From assembly GCF_014648775.1 (NCBI RefSeq), contig NZ_BMRT01000003.1:372001-436000 (forward strand): 64,000 nt of DNA, written 5' to 3'. Source of the DNA: Streptomyces abikoensis (GTDB lineage: Bacteria > Actinomycetota > Actinomycetes > Streptomycetales > Streptomycetaceae). Shown one piece after another: positions 46,945 through 58,185 of the stretch. The translations under genes and the position numbers were made by a program. The notes beneath the pieces were generated by a model. The model did not search any database. It saw nothing but the letters and a program-made list of their open reading frames with translations, and was not told where the DNA came from. How positions within the stretch are numbered: the stretch's first letter is position 1; the number at the start of each line of letters is the position of its first letter.

Positions 46945-49761
46945 CTAGCCGCAGTTGCCCGCCGGGCGGGTGCGGGTGACCAGGTCGGTGTAGCCGGTGG
47001 TGCCGTCGATCCACACCACCTGCTTGCCGCCGGCCGCCGCCGCGGAGAGCTGCTCACCGCGGTTGCAGGAGACGCGGGCGCGGTCGGTGCCGTTCGCCCC
47101 GCCGAACTGCCACAGCTTCGACATCGTCTCGTTGTGGTACTTGGGGTCGGGCAGCGACGCCGTCACGGTCAGCGCGTCCTCGGAGGCGGTGAGAGCGGAC
47201 GCGAAGAGGGCGCCCTCGCCCTTCTCCTTGCTGAGGTCCACGGTCCCGGTGCCGTCGAGGTTCGACCGGCGCACGGCCACCTGGCCGTCGTCGACGACCT
47301 CGTCCGCCAGCCAGAAGACGTACTTACTGTTGATCGCGGTCTCGCCGACGCTCTCGGGCCGGCCGAGCTGGTTCATCAGCTTCCGCTCGCCGCTCTTGAG
47401 GTCCAGCACCTCGACGCCCATGCGGTAGTCGTCGCCGTCGGCGTAGGCCTTGGCGTAGGCGAGCCGGCCGCCGGAGAGCGAGGGGGACGCCGAACCGGTG
47501 TCGGCCTTGCCGCCGTCGGCCCAGGTCGGCTCCTTGTCACCCGTACGGAGGAAGCCCACGTGCCGGGCGCCGAAGGCGTTCATCTTCTCGAAGGCCACGA
47601 CCCCGCCCTCGACCCGGACGTCCTGGACGTTGTCGGAGGTGCTGTACAGCTTCTTCGTCGGCCCGCCCGCGAGCGGCCGCGCCAGCACGTCCACCCCTGC
47701 CGGGCCGTACGCCGCCCACGCCACGGTCTTGCCGTCGGTCGCCGGGTTGACGTGGAAACGCCCGTCATTGGGGCTGATCAGCTTGGCCGTGCCCGAGCCG
47801 TCCGTGCGGCCGGCCCACACCGAGAAGGCCTCGGTGCCGTCGTCGTTCGACTTGGACGTGGCCCACCAGCCGCCGCCCGCGCCGACCTTGGTGCTGTAGA
47901 CGTTGAGCCTGCCCAGCAGCTGGTCGGAGTCGACACCCATGGCCTCCTCCCAGTTCGGGACGATGCCGTGGGCGTTGAAGGAGCGCTTGACGACGCCCAG
48001 GTCCTTGTCGGAGACCTTGAGCGCCTTGGCGGCGGCGATCACCGCGTCGCGGCCCTCGGTGAACCCGTCGAGCGGGGTCATGTACTCGGTGAGCGCCTTG
48101 TAGGCGATCTTGTCGGCGAGGGTGCGGCCCAGGTCCTCGCGGATGTCCCAGAGGGCGCCCGAGAAGATGGTGGAGTTGAGGTGCACGCCGCCGTTGTCGG
48201 TGGCGAAGGAGACGCCCAGGAAGTTCTTGGACGTCGTCGCCCCGTCGTTGAGGTCGCGGAAGGCGCACTGGCGCGGGGTCTTGGTCCGGCAGAGGTTGCC
48301 GCCCATCAGGCCCGCGTCCGGGTCGTCCATGGCCATGCCGGCCGCGTCGACGGCGATGGCGTTGCCGAAGTAGTCGGCGATGGCCTCGTTCAGGGCGCCG
48401 GACTGGCCCGCGTAGACGAGGTTGGCGCTGTTCTCGACGACGCCGTGCGTCATCTCGTGGCCGACCACGTCGAGGTCGGCGGAGAGCGTCTTGAACTCCT
48501 CGTCGCCCCCGCCGTACACCATCTTGGAGCCGTCCCAGAAGGCGTTGACGAACGGCATCCCGAAGTTCGTCACACCGACGAGGGAGTTGATCGCCATGCC
48601 CCGGCCGTCGAGGCTGTCCCGGCCGTGGACCTTCTTGTAGTAGTCGTAGACCTTGCCCGCGGCCCAGTGGGCGTCGACCGCGCCCGCGTCGGTGGCGTCC
48701 TTGCCGAACTGCGGGGTCTTCGAGCCGAACTCCTTGACCCCGTCGGGCCAGCGGCCGTTCACCTCGGAGACGTCCTTGCCGCGCGCGTCCCAGGTGGAGA
48801 TCACGTTCTTGCTGGTGTCCCACATGCGGGAGTGGTCGTTCATGACGAACTCGCCGCGGGCCGTGTCGAAGAACAGGCCGAGCTCGACGGTGGTGCCGTC
48901 GTACTTCACGCCGGAACCGGCGACGCCGGGGTGCTTGGCCGGCCCGCCGGGGGCCTTGGCCTCGCCGTCGCCCGCCTTCGCTTCCCCTGCGCTCGCGGTT
49001 GCGGCCTTCGGCGCTCCGAAGGTCTTGATCCCGCTGTACTGGAGGACCGGGTAGCCGGACTTGGCGTCGACGTACACCTCGTGCAGCACGGGCTGCCCGG
49101 TGGCGGGGTCGGCGCCCCGGACGGTGACGTGGTGGGTCAGCACGCCGGCGCCCTTGGGCAGGACGACGAGGCCGCGCGCGGTGCCCTTGAGCGACGGCTT
49201 CGCCTTCGTGCCGAGCCGCTTGCCACCGACCTGCGCGAGTGTGGCGCCGACCGCGCGCTGGACAGCGAGTTCCTCACTCACCGAGGGCGTGGTGCCGGTG
49301 GTGAGCGCTGTGAAGTACTTGCCGGAGGTACCGGTGACGACGCGCTTGCCGTCCTTCTTCTCCATCCGGACGACGTACTGGCCGCCGAGGACGTCGACGC
49401 CCCTGTGCTTCTGCTGAAGCCGGACGGTCTCGGCGGCGCCGTTCGTGACGGCCTGGACGGGCTTCAGATCCCGGACCGGGTCGGCGATGCGGTAGCGGCT
49501 CTTCTTGTCGGCGAGGTGCCCACGGGCCGCGTCGGCCGCGCTCCCGCTCGCCTTCACGCCCTCACGGATGCCGTCGACCAGGGAAGGAGTGGAGGTTCCC
49601 TTCCCCGGAATGACATCCGCCGGATCGCCGCCGGCCGGCGCGGCGAACGCCTGCGCGGGCAGGGCGGACACGACAAGGGCGGCAGCGCCCACCAGCGCCG
49701 CCGCCCCTGCTATGCCGCTCTTCGCGACCTGTCTTCCTGAACGTGCTCTGGACTTACGCAA
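46945..49761 (-). CDS. Secreted M4 (thermolysin-family) neutral metalloprotease with C-terminal propeller-like region
   Basis: A 938-residue exported zinc protease. The signal peptide is about 1-41 (ending ALPAQAFAAPA), then an FTP/PepSY propeptide (about 60-230, with GQPVLHEVYVDAKSGYPVL), then the M4 catalytic domain (about 265-590). The zinc motif is VVGHEMTHGVVENSANLVY with the distal Glu in ALNEAIADYFGNA, and the late His in NGGVHLNSTIFSGAL. The last 330 residues have spaced TKSNDDGTEAFSVWAGR- and KYVFWLADEVV-like repeats that look like a beta-propeller. TTG start at 49761 follows GGAGGGGG. Confidence 0.93.
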   Translation of the reverse strand: MRKSRARSGRQVAKSGIAGAAALVGAAALVVSALPAQAFAAPAGGDPADVIPGKGTSTPSLVDGIREGVKASGSAADAARGHLADKKSRYRIADPVRDLKPVQAVTNGAAETVRLQQKHRGVDVLGGQYVVRMEKKDGKRVVTGTSGKYFTALTTGTTPSVSEELAVQRAVGATLAQVGGKRLGTKAKPSLKGTARGLVVLPKGAGVLTHHVTVRGADPATGQPVLHEVYVDAKSGYPVLQYSGIKTFGAPKAATASAGEAKAGDGEAKAPGGPAKHPGVAGSGVKYDGTTVELGLFFDTARGEFVMNDHSRMWDTSKNVISTWDARGKDVSEVNGRWPDGVKEFGSKTPQFGKDATDAGAVDAHWAAGKVYDYYKKVHGRDSLDGRGMAINSLVGVTNFGMPFVNAFWDGSKMVYGGGDEEFKTLSADLDVVGHEMTHGVVENSANLVYAGQSGALNEAIADYFGNAIAVDAAGMAMDDPDAGLMGGNLCRTKTPRQCAFRDLNDGATTSKNFLGVSFATDNGGVHLNSTIFSGALWDIREDLGRTLADKIAYKALTEYMTPLDGFTEGRDAVIAAAKALKVSDKDLGVVKRSFNAHGIVPNWEEAMGVDSDQLLGRLNVYSTKVGAGGGWWATSKSNDDGTEAFSVWAGRTDGSGTAKLISPNDGRFHVNPATDGKTVAWAAYGPAGVDVLARPLAGGPTKKLYSTSDNVQDVRVEGGVVAFEKMNAFGARHVGFLRTGDKEPTWADGGKADTGSASPSLSGGRLAYAKAYADGDDYRMGVEVLDLKSGERKLMNQLGRPESVGETAINSKYVFWLADEVVDDGQVAVRRSNLDGTGTVDLSKEKGEGALFASALTASEDALTVTASLPDPKYHNETMSKLWQFGGANGTDRARVSCNRGEQLSAAAAGGKQVVWIDGTTGYTDLVTRTRPAGNCG

Positions 49762-50156
49762 GGTTCCCCCTCCGTACGTACGGAACGCCGGAACATCTGT
49801 GGTCGGGGCATATGCAACAGGCGGGGAGGGGGCTGATCAATGGTTCGCGCGTTGAGGGGGGTTACTTTCGGCCTAGGTGGGTTGGGTGGGGCGGGGAGGG
49901 AACCGAGGGGGGCCTATCCGCCTCCGGGGTCGGGGCCGGGCGTTGACGCCCCGGCGCTCTGCGACAGCGGAAATCTCAACGGCGGCGGCACCAGAACTGT
50001 GATTCGCGCTGCCAAAAAGAGCGGTCGGCGGCATCACCTCATCGAACGAGTGACTCGAACGCCGATCCGCACCGTCAAGTCACCGGGGGCCATAGGCTTT
50101 TCGCGAGGAAATGCGGCGGATCACCTGGGCGTGAATGTGATGACGGAGGGATGTCG
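49762..50156. other. Gene-free divergent region between the metalloprotease and the small Cys protein
   Basis: These 395 bases must hold the promoters of two divergent genes. A perfect 14-base palindrome TCCGTACGTACGGA lies at 49771-49784, directly over the protease ribosome site. A long G-rich run lies near 49855-49930. No clear -35/-10 pair could be fixed. No coding frame with conserved features was seen. Confidence 0.45.
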
Positions 50157-50417
50157 ATGAGGGCCTTCGGACGGCTCGTGAACCACTGCACGCACGACGG
50201 AAGCTGGGCTTCCGCCAGCGGGGAGCAGCGTTGTACGGCCTGCGGGATGAGGCGTTTCACGAACTACGGGGGTGTACGACCGCCGGGACTTCCGGAAGCG
50301 GTGACACCCTCCAGGAAGCGACGGCCCGACGCGGACCGCTCAGCCGCGATAGCCATCACGATCCGTTTCCAGTCGCGCAGGCGATTCCGCGAAATGGCGC
50401 TGCGCGCCGTTTCCTGA
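50157..50417 (+). CDS. Small Cys-rich protein, possible zinc ribbon
   Basis: An 86-residue protein starting MRAFGRLVNHCTHDGSW. The motif C-x-H near the N-terminus and CTACGMRRFTNYG about 15 residues on could together bind one zinc ion. The rest is basic (SRKRRPDADR, QSRRRFREMALRA). ATG at 50157 is favoured because GGAGGG lies 6 bases upstream; ATG at 50151 is too close. It recalls small conserved proteins in other streptomycetes, but I cannot name a family. A hairpin follows at 50471. Confidence 0.65.
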   Translation: MRAFGRLVNHCTHDGSWASASGEQRCTACGMRRFTNYGGVRPPGLPEAVTPSRKRRPDADRSAAIAITIRFQSRRRFREMALRAVS

Positions 50418-50470
50418 GAGCTCGGTCCCGCGCGAATTCGTCGGTGGCGAGCGCGAGAAGAGCCGCCCGC

Positions 50471-50499
50471 GTGGTCCCCCACCCCCGTCGGGGGACCAC
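50471..50499. terminator. Hairpin between the small Cys protein and the MBL-fold gene
   Basis: GTGGTCCCCC pairs perfectly with GGGGGACCAC with a 9-base C-rich loop. Both flanking genes converge here. No T-run. Confidence 0.7.
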
Positions 50500-50518
50500 C
50501 GGCGGCGGGTCTTGCGTC

Positions 50519-51421
50519 TTACGCGTCGACCGGCTCCCACGTCGCCGGGCGACCGGCACCGTCCCGGCGGGCTCGCCCGAAGGGGACGTCCGCGAAGTGG
50601 ATGCCGAAGCCGATCGTGTCGGGTGCGGACAGTTCCTCGGCCAGGCGGCGGCGGTAGGCCGCCGACCGCTCGGCGTCGTGGTCGACGACGGCGGACCATT
50701 CCGGGTGGGCGACCTGGACCGGCGTGTGCATGGCGTCGCCGAAGGCGATCAGACGGCGGCCGTCGCCGCCGGAGACGACGTACGAGGCGTGGCCCGCCGT
50801 GTGGCCCTGCGAGAGGGCGACGCGGACGCCCGGGAAGATCTCCTCGCCGTCGGTGACGGTGCGGATCCGGGGCTCCAGGATCGCGGTCATCTCCTGGGAG
50901 ATGCCGTGTCCCTCCAGGAGGTGGCGGTGCTTCCACTCCTCCTCGCTCACGAGGTGGTCGGCGTGGGCGAACGGGAGCCGGTCGGTGCCCGGGGCCGGCT
51001 GCCAGAGCCAGCCGATGTGGTCGACGTGCATATGGGTGACGGCGACCGCTTCTATGTCAGCCGGGGACCGGCCGATGCGGGCGAGGCTGTCGAGCAGGGT
51101 GCCGCCGGAGATCGCCCCGATGGGGCCGTCCTCCCCGGCCGGGAAGGACTGGGGGCCGAAGCCCGCGTCGATCAGCAGGGCACGCTCGCCGTGCTCCACC
51201 AGGAGACCACCCAGGCTCGCCACGAGATAACCGGAGTCGTCCAGATACGCGGAGTGGGCGGCCCACTCCTCCTCCGTACTGGTCGGCAGCCAGCCGCGCG
51301 ACGAGAGCTGGGCCACGCCGTCCGGGACGTACGTGACCTTGGTGTCGCCGAGCTGGATGCTGCGGATCCCCGACGGGCGACGAAGGCGATCGCCCTGGCT
51401 GTGCTGGGAGTTGGTCGTCAT
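50519..51421 (-). CDS. MBL-fold metallohydrolase
   Basis: A 300-residue metallo-beta-lactamase-fold hydrolase. The metal motif is VTHMHVDHIGWLW (HxHxDH), with a third His in LSQGHTAGHASYVV and the bridging Asp in LIAFGDAMHTPVQ. The last part has IGFGIHFADVPFGRA, with the final metal His. No signal peptide is seen, so it is cytoplasmic. It resembles the lactonase/quorum-quenching-like branch, but the substrate cannot be read from sequence. It is divergent from a MarR gene, with a perfect operator palindrome between them. Confidence 0.88.
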   Translation of the reverse strand: MTTNSQHSQGDRLRRPSGIRSIQLGDTKVTYVPDGVAQLSSRGWLPTSTEEEWAAHSAYLDDSGYLVASLGGLLVEHGERALLIDAGFGPQSFPAGEDGPIGAISGGTLLDSLARIGRSPADIEAVAVTHMHVDHIGWLWQPAPGTDRLPFAHADHLVSEEEWKHRHLLEGHGISQEMTAILEPRIRTVTDGEEIFPGVRVALSQGHTAGHASYVVSGGDGRRLIAFGDAMHTPVQVAHPEWSAVVDHDAERSAAYRRRLAEELSAPDTIGFGIHFADVPFGRARRDGAGRPATWEPVDA

Positions 51422-51436
51422 GCCTCCACAATAAGC

Positions 51437-51463
51437 TTCCAGCTTGAATGATTCAAGCTGGAA
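51437..51463. promoter_or_regulatory. Perfect 27-bp operator palindrome between MBL and marR
   Basis: TTCCAGCTTGAAT at 51437-51449 is followed by one G and its exact complement ATTCAAGCTGGAA at 51451-51463. It lies 16-42 bases upstream of the MBL start and 38-64 upstream of the marR start. Placement, symmetry and low GC for this genome make it the likely binding site of the MarR protein on both promoters. Confidence 0.85.
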
Positions 51464-51500
51464 AGATGTCTGCTTGATGCAGTTGACTTAAGATGGCTCC

Positions 51501-51929
51501 ATGAGCAGCCCAGAACCGCAGACCCTCGCCGAGCGACAGCTCTGCGGACTGGTGAACGGCCTCGCCCGCCAGATCTCCGACCACGTCCGTGTGGCCGCGA
51601 CCGGACTCGGCCTCACCGCGCCGCAGGCCACGGCCCTCCGTGAGCTCAGCGGCCCGATGACGATGCGGGAGCTCGCCGACCGCATGAGCTGCGAGCCGTC
51701 CAACGCGACGTTCGTCATCGACAAGCTGGAGTGCCTGGGGCTCCTGGAGCGCCACCCCCACCCCACGGACCGCCGCGCCAAGCAGCTGATCCTGACGGCC
51801 GAGGGCACGGCGCTGCGTGAGCGCCTCATCGCCGCCCTCTCCGAGGACTCCCCCCTGAGCGCCCTCACCCGCGACGAGAAGGCCACCCTCCACGCCCTCC
51901 TCGACCGGGCCGTCAGCCGCCACCCCTGA
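51501..51929 (+). CDS. MarR family transcriptional regulator (divergent to the MBL gene)
   Basis: A 142-residue winged-helix regulator. Features are LGLTAPQATALRELSGPMTM, the recognition helix ADRMSCEPSNATFVIDKLE and the wing LERHPHPTDRRAKQLILTAEG. The ATG at 51501 gives MSSPEPQTLAERQL. It very probably represses itself and the divergent metallohydrolase through the palindrome at 51437-51463, and is released by a small ligand, perhaps the hydrolase substrate. A bidirectional terminator follows. Confidence 0.9.
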   Translation: MSSPEPQTLAERQLCGLVNGLARQISDHVRVAATGLGLTAPQATALRELSGPMTMRELADRMSCEPSNATFVIDKLECLGLLERHPHPTDRRAKQLILTAEGTALRERLIAALSEDSPLSALTRDEKATLHALLDRAVSRHP

Positions 51930-51932
51930 CAT

Positions 51933-51969
51933 ACGACGAAGGCCCCCACTGGGTGGGGGCCTTCGTCGT
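51933..51969. terminator. Bidirectional terminator between marR and lon
   Basis: ACGACGAAGGCCCCCAC pairs perfectly over 17 bases with GTGGGGGCCTTCGTCGT, with a 3-base loop. It starts 4 bases after the marR stop and ends 8 bases before the lon stop, so it serves both convergent genes. Confidence 0.85.
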
Positions 51970-51976
51970 CACATTC

Positions 51977-54388
<2,412 letters not shown>

Positions 54389-54409
54389 GATCTCCCCTTC
54401 GGCAGGCAA

Positions 54410-54430
54410 GTTGAGCTATGCCGACTCAAT
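54410..54430. promoter_or_regulatory. HAIR element (HspR binding site) upstream of lon
   Basis: GTTGAGC-TATGCCG-ACTCAAT matches the HAIR consensus CTTGAGT-N7-ACTCAAG, with TTGAG and CTCAA arms exact and 9 bases apart. It lies 22-42 bases ahead of the lon ATG. HspR control of lon is established for Streptomyces, so this site probably gives heat-shock derepression. Confidence 0.8.
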
Positions 54431-54532
54431 GCCCGGGACAGGGGTGATTGTTCCCAGGGGTTTGTTCGCTGTGAGCGATCGGTGACAGGTGGTGCGGGGG
54501 TAGCCCGTCGGGGTGAATTCGGTTCCGGCCGC

Positions 54533-55351
54533 TCAGCGGCCGCGAAGGGCGGTGTCCGCCGCGGCGCGGGGCTCGTCGCCCTCCACGCGCTGGCGCCGGG
54601 GCGCGGGGACCGCCGCCCGCGCGGGCGGTACGGCGTCCGCCTCCGCCTCCGTCAGCTCGCGTGCCCGGGCCGGCCCCGGCAGCCCGTCGCGGATCAGCGA
54701 CCGGCAGGCGACGCCCGTGAGCAGCGCGATGGGGTGCCCCGCGCTGGCCAGCGGATCGATGAGCTCGATCAGGTCCTGGGCGCACATCGCGCCCGCCACG
54801 CCCAGCATGGCCCAGCGCGCCGGGCGCGACACCAGCCCGGAGAGCGCGCCGATGCAGGCCATGAGGCCGAAGCTGATGCCGTAGTCGAGCCGGTGCAGCG
54901 AGGATTCGGGCAGCTGCCCGGCCGCGACGGCGCCGGCCACCGGGAGTTCCGTGGCGAGGGTGGCCAGGACGTGGCCGACGAGGAAGACCCCGGCCGTCCG
55001 GGCGCCGCCCACGCGCCGTTCCAGCGCGGTGAGGACGAGCGCGAAGGCCACCCCGTACGCCGAGTAGAGCCCGCCGGCCACCCACAGGGCGCTGGCGACC
55101 AGGACGACCAGCGGCTGGTCGGCCAGGTGGGCGGCGTCCGTGCTGGAGTCGCGGAGCAGCTGGTCGACGGTGGCCTGGTCGCCGAAGTCGGCGTAGACGG
55201 CCGTGCCCAGCAGGATCAGGCCGTAGCAGAAGGTGAAGGGCGTGCCGGTGGGGGTGGGCAGCAGCCGGCCGAGGCGGCGGAGCGCGATGCGGAGGCGGCC
55301 GGGGGCGGCGGCCGTCGCGTGGGCGTTCCGATCGGCGTCAACCGCTGTCAC
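54533..55351 (-). CDS. Rhomboid-like multipass membrane protein
   Basis: A 272-residue protein with about six membrane segments between residues 40 and 210, including PFTFCYGLILLGTAVYADF, VVLVASALWVAGGLYSAYG and AGVFLVGHVLATLATELPV. The segment SLHRLDYGISFGLMACIGAL occupies the place of the rhomboid active-site region, but GISFG replaces the catalytic GxSG serine loop, so activity is doubtful. The C-terminal 45 residues are charged. GTG at 55351 is favoured (GGAAAGGGG upstream); an ATG at 55396 has no ribosome site. It lies upstream of lon on the same strand. Confidence 0.7.
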   Translation of the reverse strand: MTAVDADRNAHATAAAPGRLRIALRRLGRLLPTPTGTPFTFCYGLILLGTAVYADFGDQATVDQLLRDSSTDAAHLADQPLVVLVASALWVAGGLYSAYGVAFALVLTALERRVGGARTAGVFLVGHVLATLATELPVAGAVAAGQLPESSLHRLDYGISFGLMACIGALSGLVSRPARWAMLGVAGAMCAQDLIELIDPLASAGHPIALLTGVACRSLIRDGLPGPARARELTEAEADAVPPARAAVPAPRRQRVEGDEPRAAADTALRGR

Positions 55352-55526
55352 TCGGTCGGCCCCTTTCCGCGCGTTCCTCCGGGCTTGCTTGAACATTAAG
55401 GTCCACGGTCGGGCGCCGGATCAACCTCTGGTCGTGACTCCCATCACCTTTGTCAACCTCTTGACGCTTACTGGCGTCGGCCGATTCGTCGACAGTCACC
55501 GAACGGTCAACAGGAGGCAGTAAGCA

Positions 55527-56207
55527 ATGCGCCGCTACGACTCGCCCGCCACCGTCATCGACCGCCGCGAGGGCCCCTATGGAGAGGTCGTGCTCAGACG
55601 GCGGAGCGAGCACTTCGAGATCATCGCCAACGGCTGTTTCCTGATGGACACCTCGGACGGGCGCTCCGAACGGCTGCTCGTCGACGCGGCCCTGGCCGCC
55701 CTCCCCGCCGGGCGAAAGGATCCGGCCGTCCTGATCGGTGGCCTCGGTGTGGGCTTCTCGCTCGCCCGGGCGGCGGAGGAGCCGCGCTGGGGGCGGATCG
55801 CCGTCGTCGAACGGGAGGCGGCCGTCGTGGACTGGCACCGCGAGGGCCCGCTGGGCGCGTACTCGGCGGCGGCGCTCGCCGACCCCCGCACCGAGATCGT
55901 CCACGCCGACCTCGTGGCGTACCTCCGGGCGCCGGGCCCCGGTTTCGACGCGCTCTGCCTGGACATCGACAACGGCCCCGACTGGACCGTCACGGAGGAC
56001 AACGGCAGCCTCTACTCCCCCACCGGACTCGCCGCGTGCCGGGACCGGCTGACGCCCGGCGGGGTGCTCGCGGTGTGGTCCGCGCAGCCCTCGGCGGCGT
56101 TCGAACAGGCCCTCCGTAATGCCGGGTTCGCCGGGGTAACGACGGAAGAGATCACCGTTGCCCGAGGCGTCCCGGACGTCGTTCACCTCGGCATCCGCGC
56201 CGCGTAG
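55527..56207 (+). CDS. Spermidine-synthase-like SAM-binding protein
   Basis: A 226-residue protein of the spermidine synthase superfamily. The SAM-type loop is VLIGGLGVGFSLARA, followed by the acidic end of strand 2 in IAVVEREAAVVDWHR, and the catalytic-acid position is near LCLDIDNGPDWTV. The N-terminal strand domain with GPYGEVVLRRRSEHFEII is typical. Residues needed for putrescine binding are not obviously kept, so it may be a methyltransferase-like relative. ATG at 55527 follows AGGAGG. It stands alone between lon and a two-component system. Confidence 0.8.
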   Translation: MRRYDSPATVIDRREGPYGEVVLRRRSEHFEIIANGCFLMDTSDGRSERLLVDAALAALPAGRKDPAVLIGGLGVGFSLARAAEEPRWGRIAVVEREAAVVDWHREGPLGAYSAAALADPRTEIVHADLVAYLRAPGPGFDALCLDIDNGPDWTVTEDNGSLYSPTGLAACRDRLTPGGVLAVWSAQPSAAFEQALRNAGFAGVTTEEITVARGVPDVVHLGIRAA

Positions 56208-56297
56208 CCGAGTCCCGCCGGGTGCCCGTACCCTGCCTTCCACAGGTGCAGGACCCGTAGTCACATCGCTACGGGAACACGCTTAGGGGCGGGGCGC

Positions 56298-57035
56298 ATG
56301 GAGCACACACACATCGGCCCGAGCGGCGTCGTGGCCTCCACCGGGGCACAGCGTCGGGTACTGATCGTCGAGGACGACCGGACGATCACCGATGCCATCG
56401 CGGCCCGTTTGCGGGCCGAGGGATTTCAGGTACGCACCGCGGGCGACGGGCCCGCCGCCGTCGACACCGCCGAGGCATGGCAGCCGGACCTGCTGGTGCT
56501 GGACGTGATGCTGCCCGGTTTCGACGGCCTCGAGGTCTGCCGCCGGGTGCAGGCGCAGCGGCCGGTTCCCGTCCTCATGCTGACCGCGCGCGACGACGAG
56601 ACCGACATGCTGGTCGGTCTCGGCGTCGGGGCGGACGACTACATGACCAAGCCGTTCTCGATGCGCGAGCTCGCCGCCCGGGTGCACGTCCTGCTGCGCC
56701 GGGTGGAGCGGGCCACGCTGGCCGCGCACACCCCGCGCAGCGGCATCCTGCGCCTGGGCGAGCTGGAGATCGACCACGCGCAGCGCCGGGTGCGGGTGCG
56801 CGGCGGGGACGTCCATCTGACGCCGACAGAGTTCGACCTGCTCGTCTGCCTGGCCAACACCCCGCGCGCGGTCCTCTCCCGCGAGCAGTTGCTCGCGGAG
56901 GTGTGGGACTGGGCGGACGCCTCCGGCACCCGGACGGTGGACAGCCACATCAAGGCGCTGCGCCGCAAGATCGGGGCGGAGCGGATCCGTACGGTCCACG
57001 GGGTGGGCTACGCGCTGGAGACCCCGGCGGCATGA
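56298..57035 (+). CDS. OmpR/PhoB-type response regulator
   Basis: A 245-residue response regulator. The receiver has the acidic residues EDD near 25-27, phospho-acceptor D69 in LLVLDVMLPGFDG, and the Lys in DDYMTKPFSMRELAARV. The winged-helix output has HLTPTEFDLLVCLANTPRAV and SHIKALRRKIGAERIRTVHG. It precedes a histidine kinase gene by 40 bases on the same strand, so the two form one system. Target genes are unknown. Confidence 0.93.
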   Translation: MEHTHIGPSGVVASTGAQRRVLIVEDDRTITDAIAARLRAEGFQVRTAGDGPAAVDTAEAWQPDLLVLDVMLPGFDGLEVCRRVQAQRPVPVLMLTARDDETDMLVGLGVGADDYMTKPFSMRELAARVHVLLRRVERATLAAHTPRSGILRLGELEIDHAQRRVRVRGGDVHLTPTEFDLLVCLANTPRAVLSREQLLAEVWDWADASGTRTVDSHIKALRRKIGAERIRTVHGVGYALETPAA

Positions 57036-57075
57036 CGGCACCTGTGGGGCGGGGCGGGCGGCATGACTCGTTACG

Positions 57076-58185
57076 GTGATCCCGGTGCCCGGTGACGGCC
57101 GGCCGCCGCAGGGGCTCTGGAGCAGGCTCTGGGAGGCGCTGCGCCCCCTGGACCCCTACCGGTCGGTGAAGGCGGCGCTGGGCGCGCTGGTGATCGGCTC
57201 GGTGGTGATCACGACGTTCCTGGTGTTCGTCGCCATCCACTCGGCGACCGAGCTCCGGGTGATCACCGTCTTCTCGATCATCGCTTCCCTGCTGATCACC
57301 CAGTTCGTGGCGCACGGCCTGACCGCGCCGCTGGACGAGATGACCGCGGTCACCCGGTCGATGGCACGGGGCGACTACACCCGTCGGGTGCGGGCCGGGC
57401 GGCGGGACGAGTTCGGGGACCTGGCCGAGGCCTTCAACCGGATGGCGGCCGATCTGGAGGCGGTGGACACCCACCGCAAGGAGCTGGTCGCCAACGTCTC
57501 GCACGAGCTGCGCACCCCCATCGCGGGGCTGCGGGCCGTGCTGGAGAACGTCGTGGACGGGGTCTCGGCCCCCGACCCGGAGACGATGCGCACCGCGCTG
57601 CGGCAGACCGAGCGGCTGGGCCGGCTGGTGGAGCAGTTGCTGGACCTGTCCCGGCTGGACAACGGGGTGGTGCCGCTGCACGCCCGGCGCTTCGAGGTGT
57701 GGCCGTATCTGGCGGGGGTCCTCAAGGAGGCGAGCATGGCCTGCGGCAGCGGCTCCTCGCCGCGCGCCCGCAAGGACGTCCATCTGCACCTGGACGTCTC
57801 GCCCCCGGAGCTCACGGCCCACGCGGACGCCGAACGGCTGCACCAGGTGGTCGCCAATCTGGTGGACAACGCCGTCAAGCACTCTCCCCCGCACGGCCGT
57901 GTCACCGTGCGGGCCCGCCGGGGCGAGGGGGCCCAGTCGCTGGCCCTGGAGGTGGTGGACGAGGGGCCGGGCATTCCCGAGGCCGAGCGGCACCGCGTCT
58001 TCGAGCGTTTCAACCGGGGCTCGGGCGCCTCGCAGGGCCCGGGCGCGGACGGCGGGACGGGGCTGGGCCTGGCCATCGCCCGCTGGGCGGTGGACCTCCA
58101 CGGCGGGAGCATCGGGGTGGCCGAGTCCCCGCGTGGGTGCCGCATCAAGGTCACGCTTCCGGGAGGTCCTCGCGAGCCGAGTTGA
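57076..58185 (+). CDS. Sensor histidine kinase (HisKA/HATPase) with HAMP domain
   Basis: A 369-residue membrane kinase. Two hydrophobic segments at about 37-55 and 62-79 leave only a very short outer loop, so it probably senses within the membrane or by the HAMP domain (about 80-132, LTAPLDEMTAVTRSMARGD). The H box is VANVSHELRTPIAGLRAVLE with H143, the N box is NLVDNAVKHSPPHG, and the G boxes are DEGPGIPEAER and GGTGLGLAIARWAVD. The start is GTG at 57076. Partner of the OmpR-type regulator upstream. Confidence 0.93.
   Translation: MIPVPGDGRPPQGLWSRLWEALRPLDPYRSVKAALGALVIGSVVITTFLVFVAIHSATELRVITVFSIIASLLITQFVAHGLTAPLDEMTAVTRSMARGDYTRRVRAGRRDEFGDLAEAFNRMAADLEAVDTHRKELVANVSHELRTPIAGLRAVLENVVDGVSAPDPETMRTALRQTERLGRLVEQLLDLSRLDNGVVPLHARRFEVWPYLAGVLKEASMACGSGSSPRARKDVHLHLDVSPPELTAHADAERLHQVVANLVDNAVKHSPPHGRVTVRARRGEGAQSLALEVVDEGPGIPEAERHRVFERFNRGSGASQGPGADGGTGLGLAIARWAVDLHGGSIGVAESPRGCRIKVTLPGGPREPS

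Noticed and set aside
55452..55465. A GTCAA-CCTC-TTGAC inverted repeat ahead of the spermidine-synthase-like gene
   Set aside because: The arms are only five bases long, which is likely by chance, and no regulator gene is adjacent.
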